A DNA stretch of 64,000 nt from the NCBI GenBank assembly GCA_033220425.1, contig CM065652.1, positions 1,302,001 to 1,366,000 of the forward strand, read 5' to 3'. Both the position numbers and the translations under genes were made by a program. Of the stretch, positions 22,807 to 34,373 are shown piece by piece. The notes beneath the pieces are model-generated. The model saw only the letters and a list, made by a program, of their open reading frames with translations, searched no databases and was not told the origin of the DNA. This stretch comes from Lepraria neglecta. Lineage: Eukaryota; Ascomycota; Lecanoromycetes; Lecanorales; Stereocaulaceae. Numbering within the stretch: the stretch's first letter is position 1; every line of letters starts with the position of its first letter.

Positions 22807-23273
22807 TCATAATTCAGACGCAAAGTTGTGTACAATCCTCTCCATTCCCTTTTCTTTCGCTCTTTGCACGGCAGTCGTCCCCTTGACATCTTTGAAGCCC
22901 GCATCCGCACCATGCTCTAGAAAAATTTCCACAATCTCGACACTGCTACCATCCACTGCAAAGTGTAATGCACTTCGTGCCTCATCAGCTCGGCTCTCAA
23001 CATCACAGTATTCAAAGCCGAGAGCGTCAATGTCAGTGCCTCTCCCCAGCAACAGCCGGACTAAATCGGCTCTGCCTCTCTCGGCAGCCGTATGCAACGT
23101 ATCGCTCTCTCCCAAGTCTGTAATGCCTATTGCTGCCTGTTGATGGTGCTCTGGTTGTCGCCGTAGCTCTCCGAGCTTTAGGCCCGCTGCGCTCTCAGTG
23201 TATCTACTCTTCCTTGAGGAATGGTAGTACGAACAGATTGGAGGGGGCCTTCGGTCATCGCCGGACCCCTTGT
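22807..23273 (-). CDS. Ankyrin-repeat fragment or short ankyrin protein
   Basis: The frame ending at 22807 encodes about two and a half ankyrin repeats: DTLHTAAERGRADLVRLLLG, SALHFAVDGSSVEIVEIFLE and HGADAGFKDVKGTTAVQRA, ending in ERIVHNFASEL. In the same frame the sequence stays open to a TAA near 23298 but shows no ATG in good position; an ATG at about 23260 (MTEGPLQSV) lies in another frame and would need a small intron. The 5' end is therefore unresolved and the piece may be a relic of a longer ankyrin protein. Ankyrin repeats mediate protein binding; nothing more specific can be said. Confidence 0.5.
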
Positions 23274-23294
23274 AAGGTAGAGATAAAGCTTATC
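23251..23294. promoter_or_regulatory. Candidate purine- and nitrogen-control sites upstream of xanA
   Basis: At 23251-23264 the sequence reads TCGG, six bases, CCGG, one base off the TCGG-N6-CCGA site bound by the Aspergillus purine activator UaY. At 23281-23294 AGATAAAGCTTATC carries two inverted GATA core sites, the target of AreA-type nitrogen regulators. Both lie within about 210 bp of the xanthine dioxygenase start, and Aspergillus xanA is known to be under UaY and AreA control. Assignment is by motif and context only. Confidence 0.45.
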
Positions 23295-23458
23295 GTGATC
23301 ATGGTCTCGGCGCCGGGAGACGCCAAACGGGGACTTCCGGGGTACGTCCCGGGTACATAAAGACAGGCATCATCCAATTCACCCCCCCATCTTCAAAGTT
23401 ACAAATGCACTTTGCAAAATACAGTACACCATCACAAGCCCACTACAACCAAGCAACA

Positions 23459-24725
23459 ATGCCTATCGCAACACCTCCCATGTCCGTCTCACCTCTGTCG
23501 GTGCCTGCACCTTCAAGAGTGGACTTTGGCGCCAAGATCGAAAATGCTGTCATTGAGACCATGAGTGGTAAGTAGGATGATCTGAGTAAGCTTGAGGGCA
23601 ACATGTGGAATAAAAAAGAGCACTCCGTGGATCGGTAACCTCTTGTGTAAGTACATGGCCAATAGACCTAGATGACTACGCTGCTGACAAGTCACCACAG
23701 ATGATGACTTCGCCCTCATCCGAGATACCCTCTACAAACACCAAGTCGTGGTTTTCAAGAACCAAGCCGGCCTCTCTCCCAAAGCTCAATACGAATTGAC
23801 TCGCCGATTCGACCCCTCTGCTCAGGGTTATGGCCATGGCAAGACCCTGGATGCTAAACGCAGCATTCTACACCCAGATTTGAAGACCGTGCCCCATCAG
23901 CCCGAAGTCCAGATCATCGGCAACGGTTTCGTGCCCGAGTATGAAGGTCTGAAGAACATCAAGCTTGTGCATCCACACCACAAGAAGTTCCACAAGCATG
24001 CCATCCCCGATGAAGATGATCTGGACTACACTCGCTTCTACCGCTGGCATATCGATGCTGCGCTCTATGATCTCAATCCCCCAAAGGTGACAACTCTCAT
24101 GGCTGTCTCCGTACCAAAGGGCCGTCGCCAGACACTCCGCTATGACGACAAGACTGGAGAAGAGTTGGACGTCCCACTCGGCACTACAGCCTTTGTGAGC
24201 GGATACAACATGTACAACATCCTCTCCGACGAGGACAAGGAATTCGTCCGTACAAGCCGCATCGAATACGCGGCACATCCCTACATCTGGATGAGCGGTG
24301 CGAAATCCCGCTCCGATGGTCTCGGTCTATTCTCCGACAATCTTGAACTGCCAGAGTCAGAGCTTCCACCGATCGATGCCTCCAAGATCCAGATCCTGCC
24401 GATGGTGTGGAAGAATCCCGTCACTGGGCAACTGGCATTGCAGATGCATCCTTCAGCCATCCGAAAGATCCATCTAGCGAATGGAGATGTCATTGACGAT
24501 TTGGTGAACGTCCGTGAGATCGTGCATAGGCTCCAGCGACCGGCTATCAGCCCGCAGTATGTATATGCACATGATTGGGAAGAAGGCGATTTGGTGCTTT
24601 TCAATAACCAAGGTGTTTTGCATTCTGTTGTTGGGGCTTTCAGGGAGGATGAGGTCAGGTTGTTTAGGCAATGTAACATGGCTGCTAGCGAGGGGCCGTT
24701 GGGGCCTGATGCTGTCGTTGGCTAG
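23459..24725 (+). CDS. xanA: Xanthine dioxygenase (alpha-ketoglutarate-dependent, TauD family)
   Basis: Two exons, 23459-23567 and 23701-24725, with a 133-nt intron (GTAAGT..CACAG), encode 377 residues. Exon 2 begins DDDFALIRDTLYKHQVVVFKNQAG, the normal entry of the TauD fold. The iron-binding HxD is in FYRWHIDAALYDLNPPKVTT; the distal His is in NNQGVLHSVVGAF; the 2-oxoglutarate-binding Arg is in VRLFRQCN. LRYDDKTG, PLGTTAFVSGYNMY and IQILPMVWKNP match what I recall of Aspergillus XanA. The enzyme oxidises xanthine to uric acid using oxygen and 2-oxoglutarate in the cytosol, a fungal alternative to the molybdenum hydroxylase. Length is that of the family and no defect is seen. Confidence 0.88.
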
Positions 24726-24925
24726 AGGGTGTTAGAATGGTCTAATGGCTTTGTTTTGCGTCGAAGTAAAAGTCGTGAATTGTAAGTAGTGGCGCAAGAT
24801 TTGCGCGTAGGCAAGCAAGTAGAGTTGGGGCAAATGATACGTGTGGTAAAGCTTTTGGATCTGCTTAAATAATGGAGACTCTCTTCTTAATTTTCAGGCA
24901 TGTGTGGAACTTTTTTTGAGATATG

Positions 24926-25270
24926 TTATCGTCATCTAGGTGCTAGTCTCTCTGCCCATTTACGATGCTCAATATTCATCTTACCTACCTGCCGTTCATG
25001 CGCCAATCTTGACTTGTGTGAGTGCTGGGTACAACGCAAAGCTTCTTCATTTAAGAGCGACGTGTTTGGCGCTCTGCTGGCTTGCAATCGATCAATCACC
25101 AATGACTGACAACGAAGCCGATCCCCCTGCTTTCGCACGGGTGCATTTCTTCTACTTCGCACTTCCTTTGGAAACTAGAAGCAAATGATTCCATCCGTAT
25201 GTTTAAAATTTAGGGAACAGGCTACATGCTCCAAAAGGGACTGCCATGGGGACTGCCCCGAGTCATCTCG
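24926..25270. mobile_element. Probable small inverted-repeat element (MULE-like MITE), eroded
   Basis: The right end at 25236-25270 matches the 35-bp terminal repeat of the better copy at 39697-40060 (GGACTGCCATGGGGACTG then CCCCGAGTCATCTCG). The left end (from 24926) is badly eroded but keeps GCTAGTC..CTGCCC. The flanks carry a near-perfect 9-bp direct repeat, TGAGATATG (24917-24925) and TGAGATATT (25271-25279). There is no coding capacity. The 345-bp size is close to the other copy. Confidence 0.5.
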
Positions 25271-25346
25271 TGAGATATTTGAGTAGACCCGCATATATGG
25301 TGACGATGATCGGATATCCTACTGCTATGAGAATATCTTCGGCCAC

Positions 25347-27244
25347 TCAATCAAGGCCCAGAAGTTCCTTTAACGTAGCCTGAGCCTTGCCAGCTTCCAC
25401 CTTCCCCTCTCCCTGCCTCATCATCTGCCCAACGAACCACATGAGTTTACCCATCTGCCGCTTCTGCTGGATCTGCTTCACTTTCTCACCATTCTCATCA
25501 ATCAGACCCTGCGCCATAGCAATGTACTCGTCTCGTGACAGCCGCTGTAATTCTAGATTCTCGTCTTTGATGATGGTGTCGATGGCTCGTTTATCGCCGT
25601 CGAAGACCATTGCTAGAAGCTGCTTTGCGGTAGTTCCTGTGATGCGATCTTCGTTGAGGTTGGAGAGTATGTCGACCATGGTTTCTGGTGGAACCAATTC
25701 GGGGGAGAAGGGTGTAGCAGCTGCGCTCAGAAGACCTCCCATCTCATGGAGCACCCTATATACAATGATTAGAACTAGACTGTGTCCACGTGGACGCCTG
25801 GAATACATACCAGTTCCCCACAATTTTGTCAAAAGCTGGCGACGGACTGAGACTCGAGGAACGCGTGCTACTCCACAGTGACCTGACTTCATCGAAATAG
25901 TCCAGGCGCTCTCCATCTTCTAGAGAGATCAAGGTTTTGGCATCCTTAGTCGTCAGACCGGAATTCGTAGTGAGGTCTGCAAGCGTATTATCTGGGAGGA
26001 CCGGGAGGGATGTTCCTATGTGATTGACGAGGTCCTGTGACACAAATATTAGCAAATTCCAAGGTATCAAGGTTTGGCATGTCACTCACTTCGCCAATGA
26101 AGAGAGGCGGTATATCAGGATCAGGCATGTATCGATAGTCCACCTCGCCCTCTTTGCCTCGTAGCTTCTTGGTCTCTATGCTACCCAGTGTCCATCCTCG
26201 AGTCTCACCCGCGATTGATCCACCAGCTTCTAGCACCGCAATCTGACGATCTCGTTCGGCAATTATAGCATCTTCGACAGCTTTGAAGCTACTTAAATTT
26301 TTTATTTCGGTCCGCTGGCCGAGCTCTTCGCTGCCTTTCAGACTGATAGACACATTGACGTCCGCTCTCAGCCCTCCCAGCTCCATGCCTGTAGTGACTG
26401 CGTTCACGGCTTGTAGGATGGCCTGTATTTTTCTGACGCATGCTGATGCTGTCTGGACATGGTGGATCTGAGGATGGGTAATGATTTCGATTAGAGGGTG
26501 ACCGACACGGTTGAAATCGAGGAATACCATTGATGGAGGCTGAAGTGTTGACTTTGCCGTATCTTGTTCCATCTGGACCTGCTTGATGGCAATATCGACA
26601 GACTGCCCATCCTCAGCTGCGATACCATCATGATCGTAGAGAGTCACTCGTCCATCAATTGCAAATGGCTTGTAGTACTGAGTGATTTGGTAGCCCGCTG
26701 GTTGATCTTGATAGTAATAGTGTTTGCGGTCGAATCGACTCTCGCGATGGACGTTGCACGACAGTCCAAGTGCCGCACGTAGAGCTGGTATCAGCGTCGC
26801 TTTTTGGAACTCGGGCTGGCTTCCGGGAAAGGCGAGGTCGAAAACAGAGACGTTGGTATTTGGCTCGTCATTTCCCGAGGATTTTGCGGTCGAGAAGAGC
26901 TTCCGCTCCGTGTTCAGCTGGGCATGTATCTCAAGGCCCACTGTCAGCTTCCACTTGTCCAGTCGAGCGTCCTTTTCCTTCTGCCCGCCATTGCTGGATG
27001 TCCCATCTTTCACCGCAATTCGCTCAACTTGCCGCTTTCTCTTGGCGTGATCCTTCAATTGCTTGCGGAAAGGAACATCATTGACCTCGGCTGCGTCTGT
27101 TTGTAAGGTGCGTACATGATTGATTGGGAGGTTCCATTGCTGGCGTAGCGAGGACACGCGGAGGCTTTGCCAACGAGCGGCAGCCCTCAGTCGCGATACT
27201 GCAAGTATATGGTGAAGACCATTGGCCGATGCTGCTTTGGACAT
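25347..27244 (-). CDS. Mitochondrial glutamyl-tRNA(Gln) amidotransferase subunit B
   Basis: Three exons (27244-26090, 26034-25811, 25755-25347) give 595 residues. After a basic N-terminal presequence, the catalytic-side GatB fold starts at [15 protein letters not shown] and continues with [49 protein letters not shown] and [13 protein letters not shown]. The C-terminal GatB/YqeY tail domain ends [10 protein letters not shown]. GatB pairs with GatA and GatF/GatC to convert Glu-tRNA(Gln) to Gln-tRNA(Gln) for mitochondrial translation (yeast PET112). I start at the first ATG (27244, MSKAASANG), since the upstream frame has only GTG. Introns are GTGAGT..ACAG and GTATGT..ATAG, both in frame. Confidence 0.92.
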
Positions 27245-27583
27245 GGACTGCACTACACGTATTCTTGCAACTAGGAATTGAAGTCGAGAACCTTTAATAG
27301 ATATGGCTGACTAAGCTTTCTTGGCAGGCTTTGACAATACTTCATTCTGAGCTTTCTTGATCGCATCTTTCGCTAAGTCCCCCGTTCAACATCCTTTACC
27401 ACAGCTCTATGTACATTATATCCACTGCGAGTAGTTGCAAATTTTAGACTCTTAGGGAACACATAGTAGACAACAATTAGGCCTAATACTCTCTATAATA
27501 AGACGTGATGGTCAACGCCGACGCCCTGCAATTAACGAAACATCGGCCCAATACCCGTCAAACATCCCCTTGCCAACCCCATC
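27245..27583. promoter_or_regulatory. GatB promoter region
   Basis: No gene called. A short minus-strand stretch (about 27310-27375) reads LAKDAIKKAQNEVLSKPAKKA and stop, lysine-rich, but has no start or partner exon. Confidence 0.35.
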
Positions 27584-28374
27584 TCAAACGGTCAGCAGCT
27601 CCCCCGAACGCTCATCCAGGCCCGAGACATCCTCCTTAGTAATCAGCCATTGCGTACCGTCAGGCGTCCGTTGAACAGTAGGGCTCGCGGAGTTCATGAA
27701 GGTCTCTCCGATAAGCATATGTGACGGTTTCGACTTCGAGAACATCTGCCTTCTCTGCGCGCCCTCGATCGCCAACTAGACAGCCTCGTTGTGTTCAGGG
27801 ATCAGGTAGTCGATTTTGACGGGCTTGAGACGACGATTGATCTCAGCGAGAGCTCGGTCCAGCTCCGAGAACAAGCCGAGCTTCGTGAAACGGTCAGGAA
27901 GTAAAGCGTGTGGGGCGCCATGGTCGTGCCGTGGTTGGTAATTCTCGAGCCCACTGGTGACAGTGCAGGAGTCCGTGTAGATAACGATGTCTTTGAAAGC
28001 ATTGGTCAAGAGCGGGCCTCGCTTTAGTACAAGTTGAGCCGCACGCACGACCGCAGTGATCTCTGCATGCGTTTTGGTGTGCGGTATATCGGGTGCCAGT
28101 GCCGCGCTCAAGATCCAGTCCTCCCCGAGCGACAGGAAGAAGACGCCATAACCTGTCAGGGCTAAACGGTCCTGCGATTGATGGAGATCAGAGGCCAAGA
28201 AAAATCCGTGAGTGCAGATTTGCAATGTTTCAGCCTTGATTGACGGAGTTTGTAGTAGTTTGAGTTTCGTATAGTCTGCTCCCGTCCATTCGGCGCGAAT
28301 AAAGTAGTCCTTGAGAAAGCCTGAGCCAAGTATGGCGACGAATTGCTCTTTTTAGGCCTCCTGCGGGAAGACAT
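27584..28374 (-). pseudogene. RNase H-like protein, broken
   Basis: Coding-quality sequence runs from about 28340 (EQFVAILGSGFLKDYF, RAEWTGADYTKLK) through CTHGFFLASDL, GYGVFFLSLGEDW, KTHAEITAVVRAAQLVL, VIYTDSCTVTSGLENY and LDRALAEINRRLKPVKIDYL. These match the RNase H layout with its acidic residues (DSC, AEITAV) and ending HNEAV. A TAG at 27776-27778 then interrupts where ELAIEGAQ would continue, and the frame carries on to 27584. Upstream, the ATG at 28374 is in another frame and the good frame meets TAA near 28352. RNase H enzymes cut RNA in RNA-DNA hybrids; this copy could not make a full product as it stands. Confidence 0.6.
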
Positions 28375-29453
28375 TTTCGACTACCAAGAATTGGTGACTG
28401 AACTTGTGGTCTTCGTAAGCGAAAGGAACTGTTGCCAGACCATGAACGTTAAGCTGAGGCCCTGGTATCGCAATGCCTGCAGAATTGACATGTCGAGAAG
28501 AAGTGAACGAACAGCATGATACACCCGCGTCTGTTAAGGAAACGATGTCAGACCATCAAAGGCTCGATACAAATGTTGTTGGCGTAGAAGGATTTGACCA
28601 TTACGCTTTTACTCGTTCCCTTGGAAATCACGGCCTTGAAGTGAATTGGTAAGCCTTTATAGTGGGGCAAGGCAAACTCAATGCCGTTGACTCCTGTATG
28701 ATTGGTGTCATCTGGATCGTAATAAACGGTACCAAGAGTGACAACCTGCGGGCTTCAGTAACCCGGTACCGGTGCTGTTTGAGGTACTCATTATAAAGTG
28801 ACAATGATGGGCGTCGGTGTCGGTGCTTCTTTTGCAGTAGAAAGTATGGAATAACGAACTTTACAGACGAGGCAATAGTGGCTATAGACTTGGATAAGGA
28901 ATGTAGTCTGGGGGTCTGAAGCTGGGAGAGCGAATTTATCATGGGTTGATAGGTAAAGTAAACAAACTGGAAGGCGTCTCACCACCTCATTACTTCACTA
29001 CGATGCTCATCGCAAATTTCCTCCTACAAAGCTGCTAATAGCAAGTTTACCATAGCTATTGGTTGCACAAAGAATAGGCCTTCGAATGATGACGAACCCT
29101 GTTTTGTGGATTTACGCCCCAAAAAAAACAACCACTTGGTGCTTCTTGTGAGATAATCCGGGCTTGAACACATGGGTTCATACCTGACATTTTGGCGCCA
29201 AACCAGCCCCAATAGAGCATATAAAGATTGTAAGTCCGCTCTTCGGTGTGCTGTTTTCTCCCCTGTCAGGCGGTGGATCTCCAACTTACGACCAGCTTCC
29301 TCTCATCTTTGCTTTGAATCTGTGTCTGCCACAGGCACATTGCCATACATATTTGCAGCGGTATCCTCTGAAACAGACTTTCTTCGGACACAAACGTAGG
29401 GAGACGTCCGAGTTATTTTGACATCCGCTAGCTAACTTTCCTTCCTGTCCTCT
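28375..29453. other. 1-kb gene-poor stretch
   Basis: Short frames only; nothing recognisable on either strand. Confidence 0.4.
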
Positions 29454-32400
29454 CTAATGCTCACAGAAACTGAAAGTGTACGCCTGCAGGTCTTTATCCA
29501 CCTCCTCGACAAAAATCTTCCTCTCCTCCATAAACTTCAACCGAATCTCCTTAGCCTCCTCCAACGATATCGGAAAATTAGAGACATCGTCAATGACAAG
29601 GTCCACCAACTCCTTCGGTAACTCAGAAATCTTTTGAACACCACGAACCTTCTCAGCCCACCAAGATTTCTGTTGAGGTGGCACGTTCGAGCTGCGGAGA
29701 ATTCGAGGTGAGCATTTCTCTTTACGGATACAAGACGAGGTTGTGAGTCATGTGAAGGGGGTATAGCCTAAGCCATTGCTCTTAAAACAAAGTCTTAGAA
29801 AGGAAACAACGGTCTAAAAAGGGGGAAGAAACACTCCGAAATGTACGTACGTCGAGAGAATGCGAATGTGTGGATCGACTAGGAACAGGGCTAGTATCTT
29901 TCGATGTCCAGGTCTGGTCGGGTCTGCGAGTCGGAATGGGGAGACACGATGCTGTACTACATTCAGGAATGCAAGGAGGCCTGCACACATTCCAGAGTCA
30001 GCATTTCTCTTTGTGCATAGAAGAAAGAATTGTGAGACAGGTTCAGGGGACACAGCCATAGTCATTGCTCCCGCTAGGGTCCTAGGACTCCAGAATCGGT
30101 CCAAGTGGGGAAGGCGATACTCCGAAAAGTACTTACGTCCCTCCTTCGTTGACACTCGTCCGATCTCCTGCACCGCGGGCCTGTCTTGCTGTATGCCGTA
30201 GATTCGCTCCACGCCCTCATAGTCGTCCTATGTAGATGTTAACTAGCGGACTTTCTTTTTCTATTCAGAGGACAGCCCCCGAAATCAGCAGGTCATTTGC
30301 GCCGATTTCCCCCAAATACTGTTCTGATTGTTGGCGGACACACTCTTAGGTATGCCTTGAAATGGGAAATACCTTGCTCGACGAGCGGTTAACGTAGAAG
30401 AAAGCCAGGTCATCTTACGTGGTCGTATTTTTTCATATCAGTTTCCTGAGTGTCGATCCGATGGCGGAAAGACAGAAAGCTCTCGGTGATGTTTTCAGAG
30501 TCGTAGTAGTAGAGAGCACTTGCACAAACGTGTTCATTCAGCTGCCCTTCGATGTGCCATGATCCACCGTCGTAATTTGGCTTTTCCGGCGTAAGCTCAA
30601 TGTTAGCAAGTTTACTATCACTTGCAGCCCCTGCTCTGCATATTCTTCCCTGAGATCCACTTTACATTCGGCTGAGGGCTCGAAAGGCACGAACTCTCCA
30701 GGCTGTTCACATTTCGGAGTCAGAAATTCCTTATCAGACGATCAATGCGTCATAAGGCATGTTTTGGACGCATGTTAAAGGTAAAAATCTCTCTTTGCTC
30801 CTAGAAAGTGTGTCGAAACTCCAATCGCGATACCCAAGAGACAGGCGAAGCTCTGAGAAGACATACCTCTGGCTTTACTAAGACTCGTGTAGACCTCAGC
30901 CAATCTTCCTTAGCGCTGTAGTCGTCACGGACCTCTTCGGGACCTTCCTCTCCCTCAGGGAACTCGTATTGAGTATATTCCATTTCTATGCGCGGCTTTC
31001 GCACCCACTGAGCTTTCTTCAGCGTAAGAGTATGGTCCCAGAGCGGTATTGATTTTGCGATGAACTTCTCTACCACAGAATAAAGATCTGGATATTGGGA
31101 TGGGTGTAGGTTGTTGATGTAGCTGGTAATCTTGACGTCTTCTTGTCCGGCAAACACGACGTCGCATGGGAGCCATTGAAAGTTTTGGGACCAAAATTTC
31201 AGGTGCGTGCATGTGTACCAAAGTCGAGATCGGTAGACCTCGACGTTGGACTCCTCTGGTAATTTGATGGTCACGCCTTGGCCAATGTACTCAACGCAGT
31301 CTCGAAGCCCCACACCCCCTGACGGCAGTACCCTTGATCGGCCATAAATCAGAGGGAACAATGACGGATGGACCAAGTCAAGGACTTTTTCGTCGGAGCC
31401 AGGATGCCAATCCTTGGATCTGGTAGGCACGTCCTCTAATGGCGTACAAGCTGCTTTCAGCTCTTCCTTCAGCTCGGGAGCAACAGCAGTGTCTGACTTG
31501 ACTACTGTGGCATCAAGTTCTAGAGCCGAGAGAATGCCAGTTTTCTGGCATGACGGCGCTTTATATTGTAGTTCGGCGATTATCTTTAACGCGATGTAAG
31601 CATGCAGACGTACAAGAATGTCCAAACATAGCCACATTTCGAGGACAAGATCCGCAAAAAAAATACAAAAACTTGCCAAAAACTTCGCATTAGTAGGTAT
31701 AGTAATGGCAATTCGCGAGTAAATTGGCCGAGTTGAGTTGGGGCAGTTCACCTGGCAGTCCCTCTAGCAAACCCAAACGTGCCATACAATTGCTGTGTTT
31801 TAGAGAATTGGAAGATGTCATTTTTGAGGGTTTAGACCAAGATTTTTGAGAGGTGTCGTATGCAAATACCCCAATCGCAGTTCTATATAAGCATGAATTG
31901 AGTTAATGACCAGTGTGTTGACAGTCCTGCAGAGCTCAGATTGGGCGAAATCCAAGACTCTTACCCCTCGAAGTGCGACAATATCACCAATACCAAGAGT
32001 GCAGATTCGTTAAATCAGCGGCCAGAAGCCCTTAGAGTATGACATTACCAGCAACAAGACATTGCAGAGTTGATCAAAGCATCAGGTGTTCTATCTTCCT
32101 TCCATGGCGGACTGTAGGAAGGGGACTTCCTCGAAACCATTTGGGTTAAAGGAAAACGAATGTAGATATGCAGCTAGAGTTGAAGCGACGACAACAAAAC
32201 GTATGTACGTACCCAATCTAGCATCTTTTCTGTAACATCAACATTTTCAGCATCGAGCGCTTCCTGTCTCCATTTCTGTGTAATATTCTTATCGAAGACC
32301 TTGCGGTCCCAATCGGGCTTTTCCGTAATTTGGTTCATGAGTTCAATCATCTTGAGCTCTCGCACGGTAAGAGCTTGGCCGTACCAATCCATGACGGCAT

Positions 32401-32470
32401 CTGAGGAAACACCCATTTCAGGGGCTTGGTAGTTAATTGGATGGCCAAAGCCAGGGAGCTTGATGTCCAT
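29454..32470 (-). pseudogene. DUF4246 protein gene with one frameshift and an intron insertion
   Basis: Six exons are inferred: 32470-32213, 31583-30867, 30702-30419, 30227-30137, 29980-29851 and 29691-29454. They spell a DUF4246 protein (fungal, function unknown) of about 570 residues: KLPGFGHPINYQAP, LTVRELKMIELMNQITEKPDW, IIAELQYKA, HPSLFPLIYGRSRVL, WLPCDVVFAGQEDVKITSYI, NNLHPSQYPDLYSVVEKFI, GGSWHIEGQLNEHVCASALY, VVQHRVSPFRLADPTRPGHR and NVPPQQKSWW. All splice phases agree except in exon 3, which is 284 nt: one base is missing at 30611-30613, where QVIVKLANIEL should read and the frame slips. The first intron is 629 nt, ten times the others, and holds inverted-repeat sequence. The gene is either freshly inactivated or carries an assembly error. 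Confidence 0.75.
31729..32144. repeat. Inverted-repeat element inside the first DUF4246 intron
   Basis: The left end at 31729-31763 matches the terminal repeat of the element at 39697 (CGAGTTGAGTTGGGGC then AGTTCACCTGGCAGTCCCT). The right end, about 32108-32144, reads GCGGACTGTAGGAAGGGGAC then TTCCTCGAAACC, a diverged inverse. No clear target duplication remains. The internal sequence is not visibly related to the other copies. Confidence 0.4.
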
Positions 32471-32762
32471 TGCAGCTGTTGGGACAGGATCGATGTCAAA
32501 ATAGTTAGCCCCCAAGATCACGGCCGAACAATTTGACAACAAGCTGCGGAGCAATCACAAAACGAAAGGAAGGAACCGCTTGATTTGTTTTATACTTGGC
32601 GAAGAATTCTTGGAAATCCATTATTAGCGGTGAAGTTGCCTGGGAGGCTGACCCTTTTGGGAATGGCATTGCCGCCACCACCGCTGCCTTCGCCGCTCCC
32701 ATGGCAGCACCTTCGATCTCTGACTCAACTACGAAAAGAACTCTTTTGCATTCAAAACTAAC

Positions 32763-34373
32763 ATGGACATGGATAGATCTAAGGACAACAGCGATGAGGC
32801 ATCCTCCGCTCCGCCCTTGGATCGCTCTTGGCGCGATTCTAGGGCCCCCGCCCCACGTGCCCCGTCCGTTGTGACAGGTCTAGGCCATGATCAATTCAGC
32901 TGACACCAACATTCTACCCTTCATATGACCATTCATATCATTACTCTCTGTCCTACATACTCTTCCTGATCACTACGAACCGTGACAAGATCAAAAGTTC
33001 CTCAAGAGCCATCCATCTACCCTCAGAACAAGCACTCAGATGCTCCGCAAACAGCCACGGGGCAGGCCGCCATGGACAAAGCTCGCCAGGTGATGGAGGA
33101 GACGGGCATTGAGCGCGAGACGCGCTCAGAGGGAGGCTTTGCCAAAACAGAGGCTGCCCTCCCCAAGCACATAGGCTCTCGTTGGAACATTCCTCTCATG
33201 GAAAACATGTCCTCTTTCCTAGGAGGCCATAACCCAATGGCCAAGGACGTGGACCCGAAGGAAGAAGAGGTCTGGCTTCTTGACAATACTGCGTACCGAC
33301 CTGTGCATATCTACCCTCAGGACCATCAACCATATCAGGCACAGTTTGTTGCTGCTTTCTTCAAGAAGAATACGGGCAAGGATGTGAGCAAGGATGTGAG
33401 CAAGGCTGTAGCGAACATTGCAGACGAGATTGGACTGGGAAAGAACGACGGCGTGAACAGATCAGACGCTGAGAAGACCATTGCAGAGAGGCTACAGCCT
33501 TTCATCCAGACTATAGCCCCGGCTCGCTCAGTGGATGTCAAATTCCCGGATGCCAGTGTCCATAAACTGGGTCATGGAGGACGAAGTGCAGTCAGCGATC
33601 AAACCATCGTTTGTATCAAAGACCATCAAGATGGAGAGAGCGCCACAATCCCTGCAGTACCTGCAGGAGTCACTCCACATGGGCCGATGCTGACACACTT
33701 TGCCGCACCAGAAGGCTGGCTCGTCGTATCAGGTACGTTTCTCGGTATCCAATCAATTTTATTCACATGTTAAAGCCTTACAGACATCGACGACTCGATC
33801 AAAATTACCATGACGCCCTCCCCAATCGGCATCCTCCGCAGCACCTTCGTCTCCGAACCCGCTCCCATAGCAGGAATGCCAGAACTCTATGCCCAAGTCA
33901 CCCAAACCCTGAATCCAACCTGGTTCTACCTCTCAGCCTCACCATACAATCTCTACCCCTTCCTCCGGAAATTCCTCCATAAACACTACACACCGGGCAC
34001 CATAATTCTGCGTGACGCCTCCTGGATGGATCTCGGTGGTTTCCTGGCTTCCCTAACCCAAGGAACAGAAGCATACAAGCGAAGCCGAATAGAGAAGATT
34101 CACACCTGGCTTCCAAAGCGAAAGGGTTTGTGCGTGGGTGATAGCACACAGAGCGATCCCGAAGCCTACGGTGATATCTGTAGGCTTTACCCTGGTTGGG
34201 TCAAAGCTGTGTTTATTAGGAAAGTGACCGATGTGGCTGAGATGAAGGATACGGATAAGAATACTGATGAGCGATTTGAGAAGGCGTTTAGGGATGTGCC
34301 GAGGGATGTCTGGAGAACGTTTGAGGATCCGAAGGAGTTGTATGAGGCTGTTGCGTCGTTGAAGGGAATGTAA
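32763..34373 (+). CDS. App1-like phosphatidate phosphatase-domain protein (DUF2183)
   Basis: Three exons are inferred, 32763-32877, 32998-33732 and 33784-34373, giving 479 residues. The last splice forms VVSDIDDSIKIT, the DxD core of the haloacid-dehalogenase-like App1 catalytic domain. It is followed by GMPELYAQV, WFYLSASPYNLYPFLRKFL, LRDASWMDLGGF, IEKIHTWLPKRKGLCVGDS and YPGWVKAVFIRKVTD, the usual order in this family. Yeast App1 is a Mg-dependent phosphatidate phosphatase at cortical actin patches, linking lipid turnover to endocytosis. The C-terminal exons are secure. The first intron has a poor donor (GTCTAG), so the first 38 residues and the start are tentative; an internal Met in exon 2 (MDKARQVMEE) is an alternative. 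Confidence 0.75.

Noticed and set aside
27310-27375. Lysine-rich C-terminus-like phrase on the minus strand (QNEVLSKPAKKA)
   Set aside because: About 20 residues with no start, no upstream exon and no recognisable family.
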